A stretch of DNA of 64,000 bases from Agathobaculum ammoniilyticum (lineage in GTDB: Bacteria; Bacillota; Clostridia; Oscillospirales; Butyricicoccaceae). A model generated the notes under the pieces. It saw nothing but the letters and a program-made list of their open reading frames with translations, was not told the origin of the DNA and did no database searches. The DNA is taken from NCBI RefSeq assembly GCF_025567315.1, contig NZ_JAOQJE010000013.1:14724-78723 (forward strand), read 5' to 3'. The position numbers and the translations under genes were made by a program. This document shows positions 7,251-15,900 of this stretch, piece by piece (the stretch's first letter is position 1; every line of letters starts with the position of its first letter).

Positions 7251-8060
7251 TCAGTTTGTCACAAGTTCATAATAAAATGCATACTGCTGCATAACGCCCG
7301 CAAATCCCCGATAGCGCTTTAACGGGAAGCCCTTGGGATAGTGGGCATCCAATACCTGCCGGATATGCGTATCGATTGGGAACGCATCGATATGATGCAG
7401 CGCAAACAGGCAAATACATTCCGCTACCTTGCGCCCCACTCCGGACAGTCGCATCAGCTCGGTGCGGGCATGGGCATAGTCCATATGCCGGACAGCCTCC
7501 AGGTCTACTTCGCCCGATACAACCTGCCGTGCGGCGGACAGTATGTATCTCGCCCGATAGCCCAGACGGATGGGCGCAAACTCCTCCAGCGTGCAGGCGG
7601 CAAGGCGTTCGACCGTCGGGAAAGCATTGTATACCTGTCCACTCCTATTATAGCAGATTTCCCCAAAAAGGGAACATAAATTTTCGACGCATTTCGTGAT
7701 GCGCCCGATATTGTTCTGTTGGGATATGATAAAGCACACGATGGTCTCCCACAGCTCCTGCCGTAGGATGCGCAGCCCGCATCCCGCCGCAACCGCACGC
7801 TGTAGGTATTGGTCCCGCTTAGCGACCGCCCGCTTATACCTGCCATAGTCCGCATCCAGGTCAAAATATCCTCGCCAGACCGACTCGAATGTTTCCTCCG
7901 AACAATCGAACCGCACCAGCCGCCCTTCCTGGCAGACTTCGATATACTTCCCTCCCGCAACGACCGAGTACCTTTTTTCCCCCAGCTCCCGAAAGCGGAA
8001 GCATTGTCCCGACCGAGCGATCTGCTCCAAATCAAAGTCTGCTATCTCGCGTTCGATCAT
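7251..8060 (-). CDS. ogg: 8-oxoguanine DNA glycosylase/AP lyase (Ogg-type)
   Basis: This 269-residue protein has an N-terminal OGG_N domain (IARSGQCFRFRELGEKRYSV) and an HhH-GPD catalytic domain. The helix-hairpin-helix LSGVGRKVAECICLF contains the catalytic Lys, and the downstream FPIDTHI contains the conserved Asp. QELWETIVCFIISQQNNIGR is the typical family segment. It excises 8-oxoG from DNA and nicks the abasic site. Its ATG overlaps the stop of the upstream DUF3783 gene (ATGA), so the two are translationally coupled. Confidence 0.92.
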   Translation of the reverse strand: MIEREIADFDLEQIARSGQCFRFRELGEKRYSVVAGGKYIEVCQEGRLVRFDCSEETFESVWRGYFDLDADYGRYKRAVAKRDQYLQRAVAAGCGLRILRQELWETIVCFIISQQNNIGRITKCVENLCSLFGEICYNRSGQVYNAFPTVERLAACTLEEFAPIRLGYRARYILSAARQVVSGEVDLEAVRHMDYAHARTELMRLSGVGRKVAECICLFALHHIDAFPIDTHIRQVLDAHYPKGFPLKRYRGFAGVMQQYAFYYELVTN

Positions 8061-8434
8061 TTGCTCATCGCCTCATGCTCCGCCGCCAGCTCGTCATACA
8101 GTTGGTGGAACAGCCAGCCCAGATTCGTCTCTGTCACGACCGCTTTATACGGGATGGATACGCCGTTCTTTTTCATTTCACGCAGCAGGATCTCCAGACG
8201 CTTATCCGTAAAACCATCCAGCACCAGCACGGGCTCAGCCAGCGCCGGCGTCTCCGGCGCTTCGCGCGCATCGAACCCCTTGCGGCCAAGCAGACAGCCA
8301 ATCGTCTGTCCTGCTGCCTCCGGCGCGACATTTCGAATACGCACCCCCATCCGTACCAGGATGGATTTCAAAACAGCGGCCTGTTCCCCGCTGTTGGGAT
8401 CAAAATATAAAACGTTTTCCCGTGACACCGGCAT
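8057..8434 (-). CDS. DUF3783 domain protein
   Basis: This 125-residue soluble protein has a C-terminal DUF3783-like segment (EPVLVLDGFTDKRLEILLRE, MKKNGVSIPYKAVVTETNLG). The start at 8434 (MPVSRENVLYFDP) has an ideal AAGGAGG site nine bases upstream; the longer reading frame to 8623 is spurious. It is the first gene of the DUF3783-ogg-trxA unit. The function of the family is unknown. Confidence 0.8.
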   Translation of the reverse strand: MPVSRENVLYFDPNSGEQAAVLKSILVRMGVRIRNVAPEAAGQTIGCLLGRKGFDAREAPETPALAEPVLVLDGFTDKRLEILLREMKKNGVSIPYKAVVTETNLGWLFHQLYDELAAEHEAMSK

Positions 8435-8464
8435 ATTCGGTTCCTCCTTATAGCATTTATTTTT

Positions 8465-8494
8465 ATTATACCACAGCGACCGGCAAACCAGCAA
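8465..8494 (-). promoter_or_regulatory. Promoter of the DUF3783-ogg-trxA unit
   Basis: On the minus strand TTGCTG (8489-8494) and TATAAT (8465-8470) are separated by 18 bp. The start site would be about 25 bases before the AAGGAGG of the DUF3783 gene. Confidence 0.6.
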
Positions 8495-8644
8495 GGAAAA
8501 GGCGCCTGCCGCACGACCCTGCAGCCGCGACGCCTTTCCGCCAATATGCCCGCCATCCCCTATATCTCCCTCTTGCGGCGGGTGCGCGAAGCATGTATAA
8601 TGAAGTATACGCATTCGCTCCATATTCAGGCGGCAGACATTGCC

Positions 8645-8673
8645 TTGACAGTCTTGGCATGGATATCTATAAT
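8645..8673 (+). promoter_or_regulatory. Consensus promoter of the ZIP transporter gene
   Basis: Perfect TTGACA (8645-8650), a 17-bp spacer and perfect TATAAT (8668-8673). Such a strong promoter usually needs a repressor, and a dyad follows immediately. Confidence 0.85.
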
Positions 8674-8676
8674 TGT

Positions 8677-8694
8677 AGTTGGTTTTCGCTAACT
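8677..8694. promoter_or_regulatory. Putative metal-responsive operator
   Basis: The 18-bp imperfect dyad AGTTGGTTTTCGCTAACT has AGTTGG/AGTTAG half-sites and covers the expected start of transcription. It resembles DtxR/MntR/IdeR-type boxes in spacing and in AGTTAG half-sites. A direct repeat CTATAATTGT also flanks it. Regulation by a metal sensor is inferred from this and from the transporter downstream. Confidence 0.5.
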
Positions 8695-8768
8695 ATAATT
8701 GTCAATAAACTTTTCTATTATCAGAACGGACTTTTTATCATACTTCCATCCGGAAAGGAGGCCTTTTT

Positions 8769-9563
8769 ATGATACAAGCATTGGTTTGGGCGGCGGCCGG
8801 CACTGGTTTTACTTTTGCGATGACCTCGCTGGGGGCCGCTATGGTATTTTTCCTGCGCCGCAAATCGAGCGCGTTGCTGCAGCGTATTTTCCTCGGCTTT
8901 GCGGCTGGCGTCATGATCGCGGCTTCGGTTTGGAGCCTGCTGATCCCCGCTATTGAAGAGGCCGAGGCGGCTGGCGGGATCGGCTGGATCCCTGCCGCCG
9001 GCGGCTTTATCCTCGGCATTCTGCTCATGCTCGCGCTGGACGGCCTGCTCCCGCATCTGCACAGCGGTGCCGTCCGAGCCGAGGGGCTGCCCTCCTCTTT
9101 CCGGCGCACCACGCTGCTCGTGCTCGCCGTAACGCTGCATAACATACCGGAGGGTATGGCGGTCGGCCTGTCGTTCGCCCGCGCGGCACAGCACAACGGA
9201 GAGGCCGGCCTGATCGCGGCCGCCGGTGCGCTGGCGCTCGGCATTGGCATCCAAAACTTTCCCGAGGGCGCGGCGGTGTCTCTGCCATTGCAGCAAGAGG
9301 GGCTGTCGCGCCCGCGCGCTTTTCTCTACGGCGCGCTGTCCGGTGTAGTGGAACCGATTTTCGGCGTGCTGGTGGTTTTGGCTGCAGCGCAGCTTACGCC
9401 TTTCATGCCCTGGCTGCTCTCCGCAGCCGCGGGCGCGATGCTGTATGTTGTAGTCGAGGAACTGATCCCGGAAGCACACCTTGGAGAGCATTCCCACCCT
9501 GGAACACTTGGTGTAATGGCTGGCTTTCTGGTAATGATGATCCTTGACGTTGCGCTCGGATGA
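8769..9563 (+). CDS. ZIP-family divalent metal transporter (ZupT-like)
   Basis: This 264-residue membrane protein has about eight hydrophobic segments. The ZIP signature HNIPEGMAVG lies in TM4 and QNFPEGAAV in TM5, holding the His/Asn/Glu metal ligands, with a VVEELIPEAH segment near TM7. It imports zinc, iron or manganese into the cytoplasm. AAAGGAGG precedes the ATG. It is transcribed alone from a consensus promoter overlapped by a metal-box-like dyad. Confidence 0.9.
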   Translation: MIQALVWAAAGTGFTFAMTSLGAAMVFFLRRKSSALLQRIFLGFAAGVMIAASVWSLLIPAIEEAEAAGGIGWIPAAGGFILGILLMLALDGLLPHLHSGAVRAEGLPSSFRRTTLLVLAVTLHNIPEGMAVGLSFARAAQHNGEAGLIAAAGALALGIGIQNFPEGAAVSLPLQQEGLSRPRAFLYGALSGVVEPIFGVLVVLAAAQLTPFMPWLLSAAAGAMLYVVVEELIPEAHLGEHSHPGTLGVMAGFLVMMILDVALG

Positions 9564-9620
9564 CCTACATAGGATTCTGCAAGCGCTCCCCAACCTGCTA
9601 AGCAGGCGCCGCAAAAAACC

Positions 9621-9649
9621 TTGCGGAACGGCTTTGTTTATGCTATACT
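9621..9649 (+). promoter_or_regulatory. Promoter of the candidate non-coding RNA
   Basis: TTGCGG (9621-9626), a 17-bp spacer and TATACT (9644-9649) place the start near 9656, with no convincing gene following until 9941. Confidence 0.6.
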
Positions 9650-9655
9650 TATGAT

Positions 9656-9892
9656 AGAATATTAAAGTAGAGGTGGTGGCTTGATGTCGGCTATCCGTAA
9701 ATAACAGGATGACAAAAATTCCTCATCGCAAGACGATGGGCTTTTTGCTGTGCTGATTTTACGGATACAGAGTCGGGCCTGCCTTTCATTGGGCAACCTT
9801 TTCGTTGCCGCCGTTTTTCGGCGGCTGCATGTTGTCGTCCCCATCTATTCAGCAGAACAGTTTAATGGCCCGTCGTCCCGGGCCATTTTTTG
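9656..9892 (+). ncRNA. Candidate structured non-coding RNA, about 235 nt
   Basis: The space between two unrelated genes holds a promoter, several stable pairings and an intrinsic terminator, but no plausible coding frame. Pairings I can see are TATCCGTAAA (9692-9701) with TTTACGGATA (9758-9767), closing a domain that contains CATCG/CGATG (9724-9738); GCCGCCG/CGGCGGC (9807-9825); and the terminator AATGGCCCG/CGGGCCATT (9864-9887) with a T run. GGCAAC (9792) could compete for GTTGCC (9805). Size and layout fit an independently transcribed regulatory RNA. 6S RNA and the raiA motif of Bacillota are candidates, but I cannot confirm either from sequence alone. Confidence 0.55.
9864..9891 (+). terminator. 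Terminator of the candidate RNA
   Basis: A nine-base-pair GC-rich stem (AATGGCCCG with CGGGCCATT), six-base loop and TTTTTT. Confidence 0.8.
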
Positions 9893-9940
9893 TTGTCCTA
9901 AAAGCGAAACCATCATTTTATAACAAAGGACAAACAAACC

Positions 9941-10369
9941 ATGAACCGAGAAAACAAACGAAAAATGTATGAAAAGGGTTATTATAAAACCCATCCCTGT
10001 GCCGAAAGCTTTACCTGCCGCGTATGCGGGCGGCCGGTCGTCTCCGTCGGCGCAGGCAGCGGTCACCGCAACCATTGTCCGAACTGCCTGTCAAGCTTGC
10101 ATCTGGACGATGAACCCGGCGACCGTACCGCAGACTGCGGCGGCGTCATGGACCCCGTCGCAGTGTGGGTGCGCAAAAACAGGGAATGGGCGGTTATCCA
10201 TCGCTGCCGCCGGTGTGGCACGCTCCATTCCAACCGGGTGGCTGCGGATGACAATCCGATGAAGTTGATGTCGATTGCCATGAAGCCATTGTGTGAACCA
10301 CCGTTCCCGCTGGAGCGAATCGAGGAGATGACTGCTCTTATGGGCGGCAACGGCTGCTTAAATGGATAA
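9941..10369 (+). CDS. RNHCP domain zinc-ribbon protein
   Basis: This 142-residue cytoplasmic protein has paired Cys motifs: FTCRVCGRPV, the family signature GHRNHCPNCLSSLHLDDEPG, a conserved GDRTADCGGVMDPVAVWVRK and IHRCRRCGTLHSNRV. These are the hallmarks of the RNHCP domain, thought to bind zinc; its biological role is not established. AAAGGAC lies upstream of the ATG. It is monocistronic, with a terminator hairpin directly after the stop. Confidence 0.85.
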   Translation: MNRENKRKMYEKGYYKTHPCAESFTCRVCGRPVVSVGAGSGHRNHCPNCLSSLHLDDEPGDRTADCGGVMDPVAVWVRKNREWAVIHRCRRCGTLHSNRVAADDNPMKLMSIAMKPLCEPPFPLERIEEMTALMGGNGCLNG

Positions 10370-10372
10370 CGG

Positions 10373-10399
10373 AAAAGGCATGGCGAAGCCATGCCTTTT
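10373..10399. terminator. Bidirectional terminator
   Basis: A 12-bp stem (AAAAGGCATGGC with GCCATGCCTTTT) and three-base loop lie between the RNHCP gene and the convergent HEPN-like gene. Confidence 0.8.
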
Positions 10400-10470
10400 C
10401 TGATTTCTGCGCGTCTCGGGCTTTTCTCTGGAAGACAATATGCCTTTCCTGCTCCAACACGGACAAATTT

Positions 10471-11193
10471 CTATCCTTTGGAGAACAGTTGGTCTTCCTC
10501 AATGATTCCTTTATGGCACGCCGCCCTTTCTATTTGGGTAAAAATCATCGACACGACTCGAAATACGTCACACAGATAAAACTGATCGTATTGCTCCTCC
10601 TCCTGCTCCCACGCTTTATGAACAAACCGATTTCTTATTTTTCTTACTCTGCCCAAATACAACAATTCCTTCTGCAGCGTTTCTGTTAAATCGCACTGAC
10701 AACACTCGCCTATTTTTTGAATATAAAACGCAATTTCGTTGGTTCCTTTCTGTTTCTTTCCCAAAGGAATCGAACATACCTCACAAAACCATTGTGCAAT
10801 TTCATTGAGCGAGGACTCCAAATATGAAAGAAGCAACAGCAGCATTGTATTTTTGTTAATATCGTGGGAAAGATTTTCCCAAGTAGTCACTGGCGAAAAC
10901 ATATATGCCGGATCAAAAAAAACGTCCAGTTCTTCCACCGTGTATTCCCTTTGGCGCCGGTAACCCTTTACCAATTCAAACCGGCCTTCCGACTCAGCAA
11001 TCAGCGCCTTTAATTTGTTCTCAAGCTGGCATAATACAAACAGGCAGTAATCATTTATTTCTGCCAGTTCTTCTTCATATTTGACAAAAGGATATACCGA
11101 ACTGACACTAAAAAACAAAAAATATCGTGCATTGTTATCACGATAAAATTCTAGGCTTTCTATCAGCCCTTCTTTGTCAAAATAAACTTTCAT
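10471..11193 (-). CDS. HEPN-like hypothetical protein
   Basis: This 240-residue, mostly helical soluble protein is clearly more AT-rich than its neighbours. Near the C-terminus (residues about 187-192) it has RNRFVH within GRVRKIRNRFVHKAW, matching the RNxxxH active site of HEPN-domain RNases, preceded by a helix of the type YLESSLNEIAQWF. I start it at ATG 11193, which has GGGAAAAG upstream; the longer frame to 11256 overlaps the methyltransferase. No antitoxin partner (MNT or otherwise) is adjacent. It could be an RNase, a sensor, or an inactive HEPN scaffold; the assignment is by motif only. Confidence 0.55.
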   Translation of the reverse strand: MKVYFDKEGLIESLEFYRDNNARYFLFFSVSSVYPFVKYEEELAEINDYCLFVLCQLENKLKALIAESEGRFELVKGYRRQREYTVEELDVFFDPAYMFSPVTTWENLSHDINKNTMLLLLLSYLESSLNEIAQWFCEVCSIPLGKKQKGTNEIAFYIQKIGECCQCDLTETLQKELLYLGRVRKIRNRFVHKAWEQEEEQYDQFYLCDVFRVVSMIFTQIERAACHKGIIEEDQLFSKG

Positions 11194-11237
11194 AGCTTTT
11201 CCCTTTTGGTGCAAAGCGAAAGCCCCTCTTTCCGTTT

Positions 11238-12590
11238 TCATCGTTGCAGCAGGCATACCGTCTCCACATGGCTCGTCCTCGGGAACATGTCAAACGCCTG
11301 CGCCCTTTCCAGCCAATAACCTGCGCCGCACAGCTCCGCAACGTCGCGGGCGAGCGTGGCCGGATCGCAGGATACATACACCACACGCGGCGGCAGCATC
11401 TTCAGGATCGCGTCTCGCGCTACTTCGTCCAAGCCCTTTCGAGGCGGGTCGACAACCAGCACATCGATGCCGCGTCCGGCAAGCTGCCGCGCCGCCTGCC
11501 CTGCGTCCGCACACAGGAATTCCACGTTTTCCATTCCGTTCCGCGCCGCGTTCCTTTTGGCATTCTCCACCGCTTCCGGCACGATCTCCACACCGATCAC
11601 GGTTTTCGCCCGTTCCGCCAGCGTCAGCGTGATCGTCCCCGCGCCACAGTACAGGTCCAGCACGGTTTCCTCTCCCATCAACCCCGCAAAGTCCGCCGCA
11701 CACGCGTACAGACGCTCGGCCTGGGCATGGTTAACCTGATAAAACGCCTCGGGCGAAAGCAGGAAGGAGTGTCCGCAAAGCCGGTCCTCCAACATGGCCT
11801 CCCCCCACAGCACATCGGTCCGGTCGCCGAGTATTACGTTGTCGCCGCGCTGGTTGTGGTTAAGCAAAATACCGGTCAGCGCCGGCTCGCTTTCACGCAG
11901 GCGGCTCACGAGTACCTCCAGCGCGGGCATCTTGCGTGTCGCCGTAATCAGTGTCAACTGGCTCTCGCCGCTCTTTTCGCCTACACGGACGTAAATATGC
12001 CGCACCGCACCGCGGTTTGCACCGTAATCATACGGCGGCACGTCAAACTCCTGCATCCAGGAGCGTACAACCGCAGCAATGCGGTCGGCTGTTTCCGACT
12101 GGATCAGGCAGCGCTCGACCGGCACGATTTCGTGGCTGCGCGACCGATAAAAGCCGGTGACGATACCGCCCTCCTTATCCCGTCCGACCGGATACTGCGC
12201 CTTGTTCCGGTAATGCACGGTAGCGGGCGCGCCGGTAATGCCAAGCAGCTTGCTTCCGTCCTGCCCGCCGATACGAGTCAGCGCGTCGCGCACCTTTTTC
12301 CCCTTCGCACGCAGCTCCTCCTCGTAGGTGATGTGCTGGTAACAGCAGCCCCCGCACCGTCCCGCCGCCGGACAGGCAGGTTCTATGCGCGTGCCGGAAG
12401 GCGCAACCAGCTTTTCCACACGGCCAAACGCAACGTTTTTCGTCACCTTGACAAGCCGCACGTCACACTGGTCGCCCACGGCGGTGCGCGGGACAAACAC
12501 CGCGCGTCCCCCGATTTTGGCGAACCCCGTGCCATCCGCGGTATAATCGCTGATCTGGCAGCGATAAATTTTATTTTTAATAAGCTCCAT
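11238..12590 (-). CDS. rlmD: 23S rRNA (uracil-5-)-methyltransferase, RlmD/RlmCD type
   Basis: This 450-residue enzyme has an N-terminal TRAM domain (residues 1-60) and a [4Fe-4S] cysteine cluster in CPAAGRCGGCCYQH. The SAM fold includes VLDLYCGAGTITLTLAERAK, the DPPRKGLDE motif IV and the catalytic SCDPATLARD near the C-terminus. It methylates U at C5 in 23S rRNA using SAM. Which uridines are targeted (747, 1939 or both) cannot be read from sequence. It is divergent from a small gene at 12674 and may be co-transcribed with the HEPN-like gene 44 bp downstream. Confidence 0.9.
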   Translation of the reverse strand: MELIKNKIYRCQISDYTADGTGFAKIGGRAVFVPRTAVGDQCDVRLVKVTKNVAFGRVEKLVAPSGTRIEPACPAAGRCGGCCYQHITYEEELRAKGKKVRDALTRIGGQDGSKLLGITGAPATVHYRNKAQYPVGRDKEGGIVTGFYRSRSHEIVPVERCLIQSETADRIAAVVRSWMQEFDVPPYDYGANRGAVRHIYVRVGEKSGESQLTLITATRKMPALEVLVSRLRESEPALTGILLNHNQRGDNVILGDRTDVLWGEAMLEDRLCGHSFLLSPEAFYQVNHAQAERLYACAADFAGLMGEETVLDLYCGAGTITLTLAERAKTVIGVEIVPEAVENAKRNAARNGMENVEFLCADAGQAARQLAGRGIDVLVVDPPRKGLDEVARDAILKMLPPRVVYVSCDPATLARDVAELCGAGYWLERAQAFDMFPRTSHVETVCLLQR

Positions 12591-12673
12591 TCCTCACGGC
12601 GCTCCTTTTTCCGGTTTGTATCCGTATTATATCATGCTTCCGGCACATACTGCAATCGAAAGGAGCGGTACGA

Positions 12674-12901
12674 ATGGAACGAAATGAAAAGAAAAAGCGC
12701 GTCTCCGCGGATATCCCCTTTTCTTTCCTCAATGAGATGGGACACAACACCCGCGCGATGGAGCGGTTCTTCGATCTGCCGCGGGAAACGCAGGAGACGC
12801 TGACCGACGCGGTTTCCATTGCGGACGACCCGAACGAGCGGTCCGAGCAGGCGCTCAAGTCCTTGGCCAACGGCGGCGAGGGCTACTGCGAGCGGTTTTA
12901 A
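12674..12901 (+). CDS. Small hypothetical protein
   Basis: This 75-residue highly charged protein (MERNEKKKRVSADIPFSFLN ... NERSEQALKSLANGGEGYCE) is preceded by a strong AAAGGAGC site nine bases before the ATG and followed at once by a strong terminator. It is therefore a genuine single-gene unit, divergent from rlmD. No motif is recognised. Confidence 0.7.
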   Translation: MERNEKKKRVSADIPFSFLNEMGHNTRAMERFFDLPRETQETLTDAVSIADDPNERSEQALKSLANGGEGYCERF

Positions 12902-12943
12902 AAAGCAGAAAAGCGTCCATACGGACGCTTTTCTGCTTTTTGT
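12901..12943. terminator. Bidirectional terminator
   Basis: An 18-bp perfect stem (AAAAGCAGAAAAGCGTCC and complement) with four-base loop and flanking T/A runs. It ends both the 75-residue gene and the convergent M16 protease gene. Confidence 0.85.
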
Positions 12944-12956
12944 TCTGTTTTTCCTC

Positions 12957-15900
12957 TTATTCTCCCTGATTCATCGCAGAAAGGCGCTGCAAAATCAAGG
13001 TGATCTCCTGCGCGGTGATCGGCTCCTCCGGCCGGAAACGGCCGTCCCCATCCCCTTGAAGGATGTTTTGCGCCGCCATTTTTTCAATCGCCGCCTGCGC
13101 CCAATAGCCTTGATATACATCGGTAAACACGGGCGCCCCCGCTGTGGAATCGCTGTCGGACAGCGTGGAAGCGATCACGCAGAATTCCGCGCGGGTAAGG
13201 AGCGCGTCCGGCTGATAGCTGCCATCCGCATAGCCGTTCAGCAGGCCGCGGTCGTGCAGCCGCGCCAGCGCAGCCGCGTGCGCACTGTCTGGGCTTACAT
13301 CTGCAAACCGCGCCAGCTCGGGCTGCTCCACCGCAGTCTGATCGGTCAGGCTGTCCGCCAGCAGCACCGCCGCCTCCCCGCGCGTGACCGGCGCCGTATC
13401 ATCCGACCTTGGGATATTCGTCTTGAGCAGCGGCGTGACCTTGCCTGTGGCCGCATCCACCCGCGCGGCAAACGGAAACTGTACGTTTTTTCCCGCCGCC
13501 CTGGTCGTCTGCGCAAATACGCGGTTCTGTGCGACCATGGCTTCCAGCTCATCCGCGCAGGCCTTCAGGTCGTCCTCGGTCAGGGAAAGGATCGCCGCGC
13601 GTTCCGCCGCATAATCCGCCTGGGTGTGTCCGGACCGTGCCAGGCCCAAGCCGCTTGCCCGCGACCATTCCGCGTCCATGTCAAAGGTGTTGACCGCATT
13701 TACCTGAAAGCCCGCCAGCTCGCTCGGCGCAAGCTGCATCGACCGCAGGTAATCCGCCGCCCCGCGGAACACCGCCACCGCCTCGTCCACGCTCACGCCG
13801 CCTGACGAAACCATGGTAACGCCGTTTGCATCGAACAGCAGGCTCGCGCCATAGGCGCCGCGCTTGTCGCGCAGCTCCGGCAGCATGTATTTCGCAGTCA
13901 GCAGCGGCCCCAGCACATCGTAAACCGCCATATTTTCCGGCGGCGTGCGGAACTGGCCGGTCAGCATGACATGGTTGGCGTCCTGCGTGTTTGAGGATAC
14001 CACAAGCGCGCTCGGCCATCCGCCGGAAATCCATTCGCAGGAGGATATGCCTGTTCCCGCGGGCAGCGCCGCGACAAATGCCGCAGCCGCGCGCCGGAAC
14101 GCTTCAAAATCCGCGCGGCTTCCGGTAAACTCCGCGACCACCCCTGTGCGCTGAAGTACACGCTCCAGCAGGGTGCGCATCTGTTCGAGCAGCGCGGCGT
14201 CCCCGCCCTCGTTTGCCGCCGCTTCCTCAATAAACGCCTTATAAGACATAGACGAGCCGACAAACCCCGCCGGAACGCGGTCCATGAAGCGGTTTGCCTG
14301 GGTGCTGGATTGTAGCATCATGCTGTATTCATAGTAATACGGATCCCGATATTGTGCGCGCAGGCTGTCTCTCCGTTCGGTCAGAAAGGTACGGAACGCA
14401 GCCGCATCCGCTAACGGCTGCCCGCGCAGCAGCTCTGCCGCCGCCTGTACCGCATCCGCGGCCTTTCCGGCTTCCACACCGCCACCGAGGGCGAATGCAG
14501 GCTGAAGCGTATCCGGTGCGTCATACCGTTCGCCCGAAGACATTCCGGTATAAAGGGACAGCCCTGCCTCCTCGAACTGATCGTTCAGATATTCGCACAG
14601 CAGGCACCATACGGAGGCTTCCTCCTGCCGAAGTTCGATTGGGAAATAAAGAGAAAATGCCGGCGCTTCCGTATCCGTCGCCTCATTGAAATACCAGGTC
14701 ACGCCATCCGTGGTTTGGCTCGTCTGTTCCATGGAAAACGGGTCCTCTGAAAAGGCGTTCAGGTCGAGTGTGGGAAGTTTGGCGAGTACCGCTGGATCAT
14801 CCGGCTGGTCCAGCCAAGCATTAAACGCCTCGGTGTCCCGCTTCACCTGCTCCAATCCGGCCGCGTCCAGCCGCGGTTCGGGGATGGAGTGCTTAGCCGC
14901 GCCATTGCCGGAGATGACGATTGTTTGGAACTTGCTGTCCCTCAATTCTGCCGCAAGCGACTTAAAATATGACATATCCTGTCGCAAATCCGCAATAACG
15001 TCCGATCGGTCGATGCAAGCGAAGGGGTCCCCCGCATAGGTGAAGCCCATAAACACCTCTTCCCGTGCAAACTGCTGCGCTTTCTGCTGCTGGTCAAGCG
15101 CTTCGTCCAGTAACGCGGTTGGGAAGCCGTTTTGCGCCGCATCCTCCAGCAGCTTTTGGAATACCGAAACCACCTCATCCTTTTGCTCCACCGGCACCTC
15201 GGACAGTATCACGCCGACATTGTAGATGCCGCCCGCATTGCCGCCCACCGTATAGGGCAGCGCCTCGGGGAACGCCTCGCCAAGCTGCCGCTGCAGACAG
15301 GTCAGCATCGCGCCCCAGGCCTCCATCTTCCCTGTATCCAGGATGCTCGGCCCATGCGCCATAAAGCCGATGTCCACCGTCTGCGTGGAACCGGTCACAT
15401 TATACTCCTGTACGATCTGCGCTTGCGCGATCGGCTGTGCTTGGATGGTCACAGCCGGCGTTTCACCTTTGTCTGTTTTATTCAAATATCCATCCAGCAT
15501 TTTGAGCGTTTTACCGATATCCTGCTTTCCCGCCGTATATACCAGCATATTGGATGGGCGGTAATAGGTGTCGTATACCCACATGACGTCCTCATAGGTC
15601 AGGTCAAGCAGCTCCGGTATCGCGCCGCCGGAATCAAATGTTGCTGGGGAGTCGCCATAGAGGTTTTCATACAGCTTATCGGATACAAAATCTAGCGAAT
15701 TCTGGTCTGTATCCAGGCTTTTCAGCCGCAGCTCGCTGTACACAATACCGTTATATCGCGCTTTTCCGTCCGAATATTCGATGCGGATACCCTGCTGCTT
15801 GAAAATATTCGGCTCGCTGCGCAGCAGCGGGAACAGCACACACGTCGTATAAATATCCGCGAGATTATAAAAGTCTTGCTCCGCCTCGGTGCGGAAAACA

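Noticed and set aside
11244..12803. 519-residue plus-strand ORF antisense to rlmD
   Set aside because: The minus-strand methyltransferase has all family motifs; the plus-strand frame has none and starts inside it.
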